A DNA stretch of 5,666 nt from B8-G4 sp033720735 (GTDB taxonomy: Bacteria; Bacteroidota; Bacteroidia; Chitinophagales; Saprospiraceae), in NCBI GenBank assembly GCA_033720735.1, contig JAWWBX010000292.1, forward strand, positions 1 to 5,666, given 5' to 3'. The position numbers and the translations under genes were made by a program. Numbering within the stretch: the stretch's first letter is position 1; each line of letters opens with the position of its first letter. The notes beneath the pieces are model-generated. The model was not told where the DNA came from, did not search any database, and worked only from the letters and a program-made list of their open reading frames with translations. Positions 1 to 5,666 of the stretch are shown piece by piece.

Positions 1-14
1 ATCCGTTTCACCAT
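1..14 (-). CDS. possible start of a further minus-strand gene (partial)
   Basis: Reading the minus strand, an ATG at 14-12 opens a frame (Met-Val-Lys-Arg) that runs off the window edge without a stop. It lies 46 bases downstream of the glycosyltransferase stop on the same strand, so it could be the next gene of that run. An AGAG sits a few bases upstream, which is weak support. Only four codons are visible, so no product can be named and chance is a real possibility. Confidence 0.2.
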
Positions 15-60
15 GATCTCTGGTAAAATTCCCGGATTTTCTTGAAAATAGATAGTGTGG
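15..60. other. short AT-rich intergenic stretch with overlapping A/T palindromes
   Basis: The stretch downstream of the glycosyltransferase holds two mutually exclusive small inverted repeats: AAAAT/ATTTT (25-29 with 36-40, six-base loop) and ATTTTC/GAAAAT (36-41 with 44-49, two-base loop). They share the ATTTT arm. The stems are short and A/T only, so they are weak as hairpins, and no clear GC-rich terminator with a T-tract is present on either strand. Confidence 0.3.
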
Positions 61-780
61 TCAGCGTCTGCTGATCAAATTGTACTTCAGAATACACCAA
101 ATCGCCCGGAAGCCGTCGCGCCAGCCGATCTTCTTGCCTTCGGCGTATGTCCGGCCGTAATAGGAAATACCGACCTCATAAATCCGGACGCCCGGAACCC
201 GGGAGATCTTGGCGGTAACTTCGGGCTCAAAGCCGAAGCGACGCTCTTTCAATGAAAGTGATTTGAGGATATCGGCACGGAACAGCTTGTAGCAGGTCTC
301 CATGTCGGTGAGGTTCAGGTTGGTAAACATATTGGACAAGCGGGTCAGGAAACGATTGCCGATGCTGTGCCAGAAAAACAGGATGCGGTGCGGCTTGCCG
401 CCCATAAAACGGCTGCCATAGACAATATCTGCATGGCCATCCAGGATCGGCTTGAGCAGGATCGAAAACTCATCGGGATCGTATTCGAGGTCGGCATCCT
501 GCACGATGATATAATCACCTGTCGCCCGCCGGATGCCGGTATGCAGGGCCGCGCCCTTGCCCATATTAACCGCATGTTTCTCATAGTTGATGACGACATC
601 GGGCCAGGCGGCTCTGAAGGCCATGATCCGGTCTTCGGTCTGATCTGTAGAGGCGTCATTGATGACCACCAGTTCGCGGTCGACGCCGTCTGGCAATTGC
701 GCTGCACTCACTTTCTGCAGGATATGTTCAATGGTACGCTCCTCGTTGTAAGCGGGAATGATCACAGATAACACAGGCAT
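61..780 (-). CDS. family 2 glycosyltransferase, dolichol/polyprenyl-phosphate sugar synthase type
   Basis: The 239-residue product is a GT-A fold glycosyltransferase of the GT2 family, resembling dolichyl-phosphate mannose/glucose synthases, which move a sugar from a nucleotide sugar to a polyprenyl phosphate at the cytoplasmic membrane face. Visible marks: the N-terminal nucleotide-binding strand with PAYNEE (residues 9-14), ND at 41-42, the metal-binding D-x-D in QDADLEYDP (D95, D97), and GSRF (122-125). No clear transmembrane helices follow the catalytic domain, so this is the short soluble or peripheral form rather than the form with a GtrA-like or two-helix tail. I chose the ATG at 780; a TTG at 789 would add three residues ahead of the conserved MPVLSVIIPAYNEE and has no better ribosome site. 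It starts 25 bases after the alkB stop on the same strand, so the two are probably cotranscribed. Donor sugar and acceptor cannot be read from the sequence. Confidence 0.9.
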   Translation of the reverse strand: MPVLSVIIPAYNEERTIEHILQKVSAAQLPDGVDRELVVINDASTDQTEDRIMAFRAAWPDVVINYEKHAVNMGKGAALHTGIRRATGDYIIVQDADLEYDPDEFSILLKPILDGHADIVYGSRFMGGKPHRILFFWHSIGNRFLTRLSNMFTNLNLTDMETCYKLFRADILKSLSLKERRFGFEPEVTAKISRVPGVRIYEVGISYYGRTYAEGKKIGWRDGFRAIWCILKYNLISRR

Positions 781-805
781 GGTGCGCAAGATAGTGAGTT
801 GACCG

Positions 806-1828
806 TTACTCAGCCGGAATCAGAGGGTCGACCACCCGGCGCCAAAGTGAAGGCACCAGGGCCATGACGATGGCCGCCGGGTAGCCGACCGGCAGCTGAG
901 GTGCATCGTCGAGGTGACGCAAGATCTGGTATTTGCGGGTGGCGCGGTAGTGATGGTCAGAGTGCCGGGTGAGTTCATACAGGAAGATCCTGCCCAGCTC
1001 ATGATTCGAGTTCCACGAGTGCCGGGGTTCAATGGGGACATACCGCCCCGAGGCAAGTCGGGTGCGTACCAGACCGTAATGTTCGATGTAATTGACGCTC
1101 TCCAGCAGCAAGAACCCGACAACTGCTGCCCCGGCAAAGCACACCACCGCCAGGGGACCGGCCAACCACCCGGCGATGCAGAGATAAATCACCTGCATGG
1201 CCACCCCGGCCGACAGGCCTTTGAGGGGATTCCAGGTCGCGATGCCAAGTTGTCGCTCCAGCTTCCATGCGTTGCGCCAGGAGCCGGAGACGCTGCGCAA
1301 CCAGAACGGGTAGATCGCCTCACCCGGCCGTGCAGAGGCAGGGTCTTCGGGCGTACTGACATGCTTGTGGTGTCCGTAATTGTGCTCAATTGTAAAGTGG
1401 GAGTACAGCGCGGGTACCAGCAGCAGGCGCGCAAGCCATTGCTCCGCGACACGCGCCCTGTGGCCCAGCTCGTGTGCCACGTTGATGCCCAAAGCACCGA
1501 TAACAATACCCATGTTGAACGTCATGCCGATGAGCTCGAAGGTGCTCAACCCGCCCTGCGCAATCCGCCATCCGAAGTAGGCCATCAGGCCATACACGAT
1601 CACCACATTGGAGTAGAGCAACCAATCGAACAGGGGACGGGCGGCGCGACTGGTTTCCTGCTCGGCCGGCACATTGTCCTGCCTGGCCGGGAGCCATTGT
1701 TCGACCAGAGGAATGATCACAAAAGCCAGATAGAAGGCCCCGAAAGACAGCACGCCACCAAAATGCAAACCTACACACCCGGCCAGCGGGTTGAGATAGG
1801 CGAGCAGATATTTACCATCTTTCCACAT
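806..1828 (-). CDS. alkB: AlkB-family alkane 1-monooxygenase (membrane di-iron hydroxylase)
   Basis: The 340-residue integral-membrane protein carries the histidine boxes of AlkB hydroxylases: HELGH (H119, H123), EHNYGHH (H149, H153, H154), NYIEHYGL (246-253, H250) and LTRHSDHH (H289, H292, H293). H270 in RHSWNSNHE is also conserved in the family. These residues bind two irons that insert one atom of O2 into a terminal C-H of an alkane or similar chain, with electrons from a ferredoxin or rubredoxin. Hydrophobic segments around 8-45, 69-90, 97-117, 132-145 and 206-245 fit an inner-membrane protein with the histidines on the cytoplasmic side. It is shorter than the roughly 400-residue Pseudomonas AlkB, and the HELGHR and ELTRHSDHH variants resemble Bacteroidota forms as I recall them. 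The ATG start puts KYLLAYLNPLAG at the N terminus, as expected. A reductase lies divergently upstream and a GT2 gene downstream. The native substrate (alkane, fatty acid or other lipid) is not determinable here. Confidence 0.93.
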   Translation of the reverse strand: MWKDGKYLLAYLNPLAGCVGLHFGGVLSFGAFYLAFVIIPLVEQWLPARQDNVPAEQETSRAARPLFDWLLYSNVVIVYGLMAYFGWRIAQGGLSTFELIGMTFNMGIVIGALGINVAHELGHRARVAEQWLARLLLVPALYSHFTIEHNYGHHKHVSTPEDPASARPGEAIYPFWLRSVSGSWRNAWKLERQLGIATWNPLKGLSAGVAMQVIYLCIAGWLAGPLAVVCFAGAAVVGFLLLESVNYIEHYGLVRTRLASGRYVPIEPRHSWNSNHELGRIFLYELTRHSDHHYRATRKYQILRHLDDAPQLPVGYPAAIVMALVPSLWRRVVDPLIPAE

Positions 1829-1843
1829 GCGCCTGTATCTTTG
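1811..1843 (+). promoter_or_regulatory. candidate Bacteroidota-type promoter for the reductase
   Basis: TATCTTTG at 1836-1843 is an exact match to the Bacteroidota -7 consensus TAnnTTTG. A TTTA at 1811-1814 lies 21 bases upstream, one mismatch from the -33 TTTG element at an allowed spacing. Transcription would begin near 1850, giving a leader of about 65 bases. The -33 part would lie inside the first codons of alkB. An eight-base motif with four free or weak positions can occur by chance, so this is tentative. Confidence 0.35.
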
Positions 1844-1915
1844 GGCCGCTTTCGATCAATCTGTCCCCATTTCGGGACCATTAAATTTACAAATAACGGC
1901 ACTGAGCAGCCGCCT
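1829..1915. promoter_or_regulatory. divergent intergenic region between alkB and the reductase
   Basis: The 87 bases between the two divergent start codons must hold expression signals for both genes. The centre (about 1880-1897) is AT-rich and includes TAAATTTA (1882-1889), which is its own reverse complement. Toward the alkB side is the plus-strand TATCTTTG (1836-1843) described separately. I could not find a convincing matching promoter reading toward alkB, nor a clear operator repeat. Confidence 0.5.
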
Positions 1916-3013
1916 ATGGCCAAGGATACAACGTTTTACGACCTCACCATTTGTGACATCGTTCATGAGACGGACGCGGCGATCTCGGTCTATCTGGATG
2001 TGCCGGATAGCCTGAAAGACACCTTCCGGTTCAAGGCCGGACAATACCTCACCTTCCGAATGCACATCAACGGGCAGGAAGTCCGCCGTTCTTATTCCCT
2101 TTGTACCAGCCCTGATGAGCCGGCGCCGGCCGTCACCGTCAAGCGGGTCAAGGGCGGCCTGGTCTCCAACTTCATCCATGACAACCTCAAGGTCGGCAGT
2201 ACGCTGGAGGTGATGCCCCCGGACGGTCGCTTTACCATCGAACCGGACCCGGAACGGCGGCGCAGCTATTATTTCATCGGTGCCGGGTCGGGCATTACCC
2301 CGCTGATGTCGCAGATCAAATGCCTGCTCGAACACGAGCCCATGAGCACCTTGCACCTGTTTTACGGCAACCGCGACCTGGACTCCATTATTTTCAAAGA
2401 GACGCTCGAAAAGCTCTCCGAAACACATGAGGGGCAGCTGACCGTAGACCACATTCTGAGCAAGCCGGTCAAACGCGGCCTGTTCGGGCTGGGCAAGAGC
2501 AAAGGCCCCGTCTGGACGGGCCCCCGGGGCAGGATCGACGCTGATCACCTGGGAACCTGGCTCGACACATATCCGGCTCAACAGGGCGGGCTCTATCTCA
2601 TCTGCGGTCCCGGCAACATGATCGAAACCGTCCGCCAGGCGCTGCTGCGGCGCGGGGTCGACGAAGCCAACATCCGTGCCGAATATTTCACTCCGGCTGA
2701 TCAGCCTGCTTCCAAAATGGCGAGTGCGGGGCCCGTGGATAAAGCGACGCTCACGGCACATCTCAATGGCGAGACCATCACGATCCCCATAGCCGAGAAA
2801 ACCGTGCTCGAGACGCTGCAGGATGCCGGTTACGACCCACCCTTTTCCTGTACCAGCGGGGCGTGTGCCACCTGCATGGCCAAAGTATTGAAGGGCTCAG
2901 TGGAAATGGAGATGTGCTTTGCGCTCAATGACGCCGAAGTGGAAGACGGGTATGTCCTGACCTGCCAATCGCATCCGACCAGCGAACAACTTGAGCTCAC
3001 CTATGACGTCTGA
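1916..3013 (+). CDS. PaaE-like NAD(P)H:ferredoxin oxidoreductase fused to a C-terminal [2Fe-2S] ferredoxin
   Basis: The 365-residue product passes electrons from NAD(P)H through FAD to a [2Fe-2S] cluster and on to a partner oxygenase. Domain order: FAD-binding barrel (about 5-110) with RSYS at 58-61; NAD(P)-binding domain (about 115-260) with GAGSGITPL (122-130) and CGPGNM (230-235); then a plant-type ferredoxin domain (about 277-365) with cluster ligands C312, C317, C320 and C350 in the C-x4-C-x2-C...C pattern. This layout is that of the phenylacetyl-CoA epoxidase reductase PaaE and of reductases serving membrane desaturases and hydroxylases. The start at 1916 matches the first residue of the conserved domain; the frame stays open far upstream but there it is antisense to alkB. 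A basic insertion (about 181-205) precedes RID. No paaABCD genes are visible, and divergent alkB suggests AlkB as the electron acceptor, which is an inference. Confidence 0.92.
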   Translation: MAKDTTFYDLTICDIVHETDAAISVYLDVPDSLKDTFRFKAGQYLTFRMHINGQEVRRSYSLCTSPDEPAPAVTVKRVKGGLVSNFIHDNLKVGSTLEVMPPDGRFTIEPDPERRRSYYFIGAGSGITPLMSQIKCLLEHEPMSTLHLFYGNRDLDSIIFKETLEKLSETHEGQLTVDHILSKPVKRGLFGLGKSKGPVWTGPRGRIDADHLGTWLDTYPAQQGGLYLICGPGNMIETVRQALLRRGVDEANIRAEYFTPADQPASKMASAGPVDKATLTAHLNGETITIPIAEKTVLETLQDAGYDPPFSCTSGACATCMAKVLKGSVEMEMCFALNDAEVEDGYVLTCQSHPTSEQLELTYDV

Positions 3014-3041
3014 GTATCAACGAGGTCAGCTATCCTTACCC
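3014..3041. other. short convergent gap
   Basis: Only 28 bases separate the stops of the convergent reductase and permease genes. An imperfect stem (TGACGTC at 3004-3010 with GAGGTCA at 3022-3028, one mismatch, 11-base loop) spans the reductase stop, but no T-tract follows on either strand, so I do not call a terminator. Confidence 0.5.
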
Positions 3042-4388
3042 TTACCCCTTGTAAAACAACCAGCGTCCCAGCTCCTTGAAGGTGATCTTCTTGCCGTACA
3101 TGAGGATGCCAACGCGATAGATCCGGGCTGACAGCCAGACAAACAGCAAGGTGGTCAGGAGCAACAAGGCGATGGACGAAAGGATTTGCCAAAGCGGCGG
3201 GTCAAACGGGAGTCGTGCTGGCATGATGATCGGTGAAAACAGCGGGAAGATCGACCCGAATACCGCGATCGGGCTGTTGGGATTCTCAATGCTCGACATC
3301 ATAATGAAAAACGCGAGGATCACCGGGATCATCACGGGCAACATGAACTGCTGGGCCTCGCCCAGATCCTCGTCAACGGCCGATCCGATAGCCGCAAACA
3401 AGGACGAATAGATGAAGTATCCGCCCAGGAAAAAGATCACAAAACTGGGCACGATCAACAACCAGTTGAGCCGGAAAAACTCGCCGATCACAGATTGCAT
3501 GTTGAATGCGCCCGACTCCATTTGCTGAATGGTCTCTGCGCCCTGGGACATCGCCGCCATGCTTTGCATGTCCGTTGCCGCGCCAGGCAGAAACATGGGG
3601 ACTACGGTCAGCACGACCGGGATCAGTACCATCCAGATCGCCAGCTGGGTCAGGCCGACCGCACCTACCCCCAGGATCTTGCCCATCATCAGCTGAAACG
3701 GCCGCACACTCGAGATCATCACCTCGGCAATCCGCGAGATCTTCTCTTCCATGACGCTGCGCATCACCATCTGCCCGTAGATCAGGATGACCATGTACAT
3801 CAGGATGCCCATCACAATCCCCAGTACGGTGCCGATGATCGCGGCCATCTTGCCCGACCCCAGACTTTCTCCCCGCTCGTCCACCGCGGTACTTTCCAAC
3901 TCAATGTTGGTGCGGAAACTGTCGAACAGGGCGCGGTCGATATTTGACGCATCGATCTTGTACTCGCGAAACGCCCGTCCGATGACCGACTCGATCCGCT
4001 CGATCAGGGTGATACTTGGCTTCTCCGCAGCGAAATACTCCACCTGGTGCTCTCGTGCTGAGAGGTCGTCAAAAGGCGGAATGTGGATCAACAAGTCATA
4101 CCCCTCCTCGCGATAGGTTTCTTTCAGTGTGGCAAGATCCTTGTCGGAAAACGCAAATTCAAGGTTGTCGCGATCGGTGGTCGATTGCACGAAGATCCCG
4201 GAAGCATCCTTGACGAGGATGTCCTTTTTGGCCTGGGCACCCATCGCGGTGATGAGCCCCGACCCGATGGCCAGGGCTGCAAAGGCCAGAGGCATCAGGA
4301 TGGTGACGATAATGAAGCTGCGCTTGCGCACACGCACCCCGTACTCTCTCCGAAAAATGATCCACAACTTATGCACGGGCCTGGCCAT
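3042..4388 (-). CDS. ABC-2 type transporter permease (NatB-like)
   Basis: The 448-residue membrane subunit belongs to an ABC exporter. The N terminus (HKLWIIFRREYGVRVRKRSF) is the amphipathic coupling segment typical of NatB/YhaP-type permeases, followed by a first membrane helix (about 25-48), a large extracytoplasmic domain (about 50-180), then further helices near 182-205, 238-266, 308-334, 348-365, 376-390 and 399-420. The cytoplasmic loop EEKISRIAEVMISS (214-227) matches the conserved EEKxSRIxE motif of this family. The tail RVGILMYGKKITFKEL is, as I recall, common in Bacteroidota homologues. The gene begins inside the ATPase gene, overlapping by 20 bases, so translation is probably coupled and the two proteins form one transporter. 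NatAB exports sodium in Bacillus, but substrate cannot be transferred by similarity at this level. Confidence 0.9.
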   Translation of the reverse strand: MARPVHKLWIIFRREYGVRVRKRSFIIVTILMPLAFAALAIGSGLITAMGAQAKKDILVKDASGIFVQSTTDRDNLEFAFSDKDLATLKETYREEGYDLLIHIPPFDDLSAREHQVEYFAAEKPSITLIERIESVIGRAFREYKIDASNIDRALFDSFRTNIELESTAVDERGESLGSGKMAAIIGTVLGIVMGILMYMVILIYGQMVMRSVMEEKISRIAEVMISSVRPFQLMMGKILGVGAVGLTQLAIWMVLIPVVLTVVPMFLPGAATDMQSMAAMSQGAETIQQMESGAFNMQSVIGEFFRLNWLLIVPSFVIFFLGGYFIYSSLFAAIGSAVDEDLGEAQQFMLPVMIPVILAFFIMMSSIENPNSPIAVFGSIFPLFSPIIMPARLPFDPPLWQILSSIALLLLTTLLFVWLSARIYRVGILMYGKKITFKELGRWLFYKG

Positions 4389-5274
4389 TTACGGTTTTGA
4401 TAAAGATCTCGTTGAGGCTGGGTTTAACCTCTTCAAATGCCTCGATGATAAACTGCCTGTCGAGCAGCTCGCGAAGGAGTGCGTTGGGGCTCATGCCATG
4501 GTCTGCCTTGACCAACAGTTCGTTGTCCGTATCGGAGATCACGGTAAAGTGTCCGGACAGATCATCGGGTAGCTTGCCACGGAAGCCGATCCGATAGATG
4601 CCCTCCTTGTTCTGCTCCTTGATGTCTGCGACCCGGCCGTGCAGGACATTCTGCCCTTTGTTGATCAGGACGATCCATTCGCAGATCTCCTCGACCTGCT
4701 CCATGCGATGCGTGGAAAAAATGATGCTGGTACCCTCACGATTGAGGGCAAAGATCTCGTCCTTGATCAGGTTGGTATTGATGGGGTCCAGGCCGCTGAA
4801 CGGCTCATCGAGGATGATGAGTTTGGGACGATGCACAATAGTTGCAATAAACTGGATCTTTTGCTGCATCCCCTTGGAGAGCTCCTCTACCTTCTTGCCC
4901 CACCAATCGGTGATCTCAAACTTCTGCATCATGCTGGTGATCCGCGCTCTGGCCTCTGTTTTGGAGAGTCCCTTGAGTTGAGCCAGATACATGAGGTGCT
5001 CGCCAACCTTCATTTTGCGATACAGCCCGCGTTCTTCGGGCAGGTAGCCGATCTGCTCGGGATGGCGGCTGTTGAGCGGAGCGCTATTGAAAAACACTTG
5101 TCCGGCATCGGCACCCGTAATCGTGGTAATGATGCGGATCAATGAGGTCTTGCCTGCGCCATTAGGCCCCAGCAAGCCAAACAGCGTGCCTTGGGGGACG
5201 TCGAAGGTGACGTCATTGACAGCAATCAGGTCGCGGTACCGTTTGGTCACGCCCTGGAGGCTGAGTATGGCCAT
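4369..5274 (-). CDS. ABC transporter ATP-binding protein (NatA-like), partner of the permease
   Basis: The 301-residue cytoplasmic ATPase powers the adjacent permease. Walker A is GPNGAGKT (36-43), the Q-loop region reads GYLPEERGLY (76-85) with glutamate in place of glutamine, the signature is LSKGMQQK (132-139), Walker B is LIILDEP (152-158), the D-loop SGLD is 160-163 and the switch histidine is H189 in STH. After about residue 225 comes a C-terminal extension that fits the DUF4162-type domain of NatA-like ATPases. The start is set at the ATG at 5274, giving MAILSLQGVTKRYRDL; a longer frame to 5442 would add 56 residues with no family likeness and would run antisense into the lipid kinase gene. 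No Shine-Dalgarno sequence is visible. It is first in a two-gene operon, with its TAA inside the first codons of the permease. Confidence 0.93.
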   Translation of the reverse strand: MAILSLQGVTKRYRDLIAVNDVTFDVPQGTLFGLLGPNGAGKTSLIRIITTITGADAGQVFFNSAPLNSRHPEQIGYLPEERGLYRKMKVGEHLMYLAQLKGLSKTEARARITSMMQKFEITDWWGKKVEELSKGMQQKIQFIATIVHRPKLIILDEPFSGLDPINTNLIKDEIFALNREGTSIIFSTHRMEQVEEICEWIVLINKGQNVLHGRVADIKEQNKEGIYRIGFRGKLPDDLSGHFTVISDTDNELLVKADHGMSPNALLRELLDRQFIIEAFEEVKPSLNEIFIKTVNGQARA

Positions 5275-5360
5275 ATGTGCGTCGGATTTGGCGTGCAAGA
5301 TACTTGGCGGTCCCCACTGACCCAACAAAAATTCTATATTCCTTGACAATTCCCCGGCTA
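5275..5360. promoter_or_regulatory. divergent intergenic region between ABC ATPase and lipid kinase
   Basis: The 86 bases between the two divergent starts must serve the ABC operon (minus) and the lipid kinase (plus). An AT-rich block (about 5325-5341) is the likely core. On the minus strand AATTTTTG (5333-5326) is one base off TAnnTTTG, but no -33 element sits at the right distance. TTGACA at 5343-5348 on the plus strand is too close to the kinase start to act as a -35 for it. No operator repeat or riboswitch is apparent. Confidence 0.4.
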
Positions 5361-5666
5361 ATGGGCGCTGCGTCCGATGACAATTGGTTTGTTGTAGTAA
5401 ACCCCGCTGCGGGCGGCGGCAAGGCACTTCGCAAATGGCCATACATCGCTGACCGTCTGCAGCGGCAAGGGATTTCCTTCGATGTCCGCATTACCCACGA
5501 TATTGCTGAAGTTGGTCCGGCTGTCTCCGCAGCCATCTCGGAAGGCTTCCGGCACTTCATCTCCGTTGGCGGAGATGGTTCCCACCATACGCTGATCAAT
5601 GCCGCATACCCCGCACCCGAGCGACTGACCATGGCCATCGTACAGGTCGGGACAGGCAATGACTGG
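5361..5666 (+). CDS. diacylglycerol/sphingosine kinase-like lipid kinase (YegS/DagK family), 5' part
   Basis: The frame is open from an ATG at 5361 to the window end (102 codons), so the gene is truncated by the window, not broken; a full family member is about 300 residues. The visible N-terminal catalytic half shows NWFVVVNPAAGGGKA (8-22), whose NP-x-G-G segment helps bind nucleotide, the GGDGS glycine-rich loop (70-74) and GTGNDW (97-102). These are marks of the diacylglycerol-kinase catalytic domain, which phosphorylates a lipid hydroxyl with ATP at the membrane. The common GGDGT-x-NE pattern reads GGDGSHHT here, with Ser for Thr and Thr in the usual Glu position. The start is supported by the conserved block beginning at residue 8; an in-frame TTG at 5343 is possible but not needed. 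The gene is divergent from the ABC operon. Lipid substrate unknown. Confidence 0.88.
   Translation, partial: MGAASDDNWFVVVNPAAGGGKALRKWPYIADRLQRQGISFDVRITHDIAEVGPAVSAAISEGFRHFISVGGDGSHHTLINAAYPAPERLTMAIVQVGTGNDW

Noticed and set aside
781..789. TTG start at 789 for the glycosyltransferase
   Set aside because: It adds only Met-Arg-Thr before the ATG at 780, which directly precedes the conserved first strand; no ribosome site favours the TTG.
914..1915. A 334-codon plus-strand open frame continuous with the reductase and antisense to alkB
   Set aside because: It has no domain likeness, is rich in His, Gln, Arg and Pro as expected of an antisense frame, and the opposite strand encodes a complete AlkB. 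The reductase domain begins exactly at the ATG at 1916.
1856..2761. A 301-codon minus-strand open frame opposite the reductase
   Set aside because: It is a shadow of the well-supported reductase; the translation shows no recognisable motifs and has a low-complexity antisense composition.
3004..3028. Hairpin at the end of the reductase gene as a possible terminator
   Set aside because: The stem has a central mismatch and an 11-base loop, is not GC-rich, and no run of T follows on either strand.
3495..3947. A 150-codon plus-strand open frame rich in His and Asp opposite the permease
   Set aside because: The composition is typical of an antisense frame of a membrane protein gene; the minus strand encodes a full ABC-2 permease.
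5343..5348. TTGACA, a perfect sigma-70 -35 hexamer
   Set aside because: A -10 at 17 bases would fall inside the lipid kinase coding sequence at 5366-5371, where the bases (CGCTGC) do not resemble TATAAT; it is also an unlikely promoter type if the host is Bacteroidota.
5275..5442. A 56-residue N-terminal extension of the ABC ATPase from an ATG at 5442
   Set aside because: The extra residues match nothing in the family, would cross the intergenic region and run antisense to the start of the lipid kinase, and the ATG at 5274 gives a standard ABC ATPase N terminus.
5213..5659. A 148-codon minus-strand open frame at the right end
   Set aside because: It lies opposite the lipid kinase, whose plus-strand frame carries NPAAGGG, GGDGS and GTGND motifs; the minus frame has none.

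Overview
The window reads as ordinary chromosomal DNA from a bacterium, most likely a member of the Bacteroidota (or the related Rhodothermia/Balneolia group) with a fairly high GC content, roughly mid-50s percent by eye. I infer this from three things. First, the family styles: an AlkB of about 340 residues with an ELTRHSDHH motif, an ABC-2 permease ending in a YGKK-TFKEL tail, and a lipid kinase with GTGNDW. Second, none of the start codons has a recognisable Shine-Dalgarno sequence. Third, a TAnnTTTG-type promoter element lies upstream of one gene. No database search was possible, so the taxonomic call is an inference.

Layout, left to right. Bases 1-60 are a short AT-rich tail, possibly with the first codons of another minus-strand gene. 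A minus-strand pair follows: an AlkB-family membrane di-iron monooxygenase (806-1828) and, 25 bases downstream of it, a family 2 glycosyltransferase of the dolichol/polyprenyl-phosphate type (61-780). Divergent from alkB, across 87 bases, is a plus-strand reductase that fuses an FAD/NAD(P)H ferredoxin-reductase module to a C-terminal plant-type [2Fe-2S] ferredoxin (1916-3013). It converges on a two-gene minus-strand ABC exporter operon: ATPase (4369-5274) and permease (3042-4388), whose ends overlap by 20 bases. Divergent from the ATPase, across 86 bases, is a plus-strand diacylglycerol/sphingosine-kinase-like lipid kinase (5361 onward), cut off by the window end.

How they may work together: the most informative relation is alkB facing a self-contained NAD(P)H-FAD-[2Fe-2S] reductase. 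The reductase is a good candidate electron donor for the hydroxylase, in place of the classical rubredoxin and rubredoxin reductase, neither of which is in the window. The ABC pair is a NatAB-like exporter of unknown substrate. The glycosyltransferase and lipid kinase both belong to lipid-linked families, but a shared pathway is not shown by the sequence. I found no mobile elements, CRISPR arrays, tRNA or rRNA genes. Coding density is high and every gap is under 100 bases. I see no clear evidence of a wholly new system; the alkB-reductase pair is the best lead.
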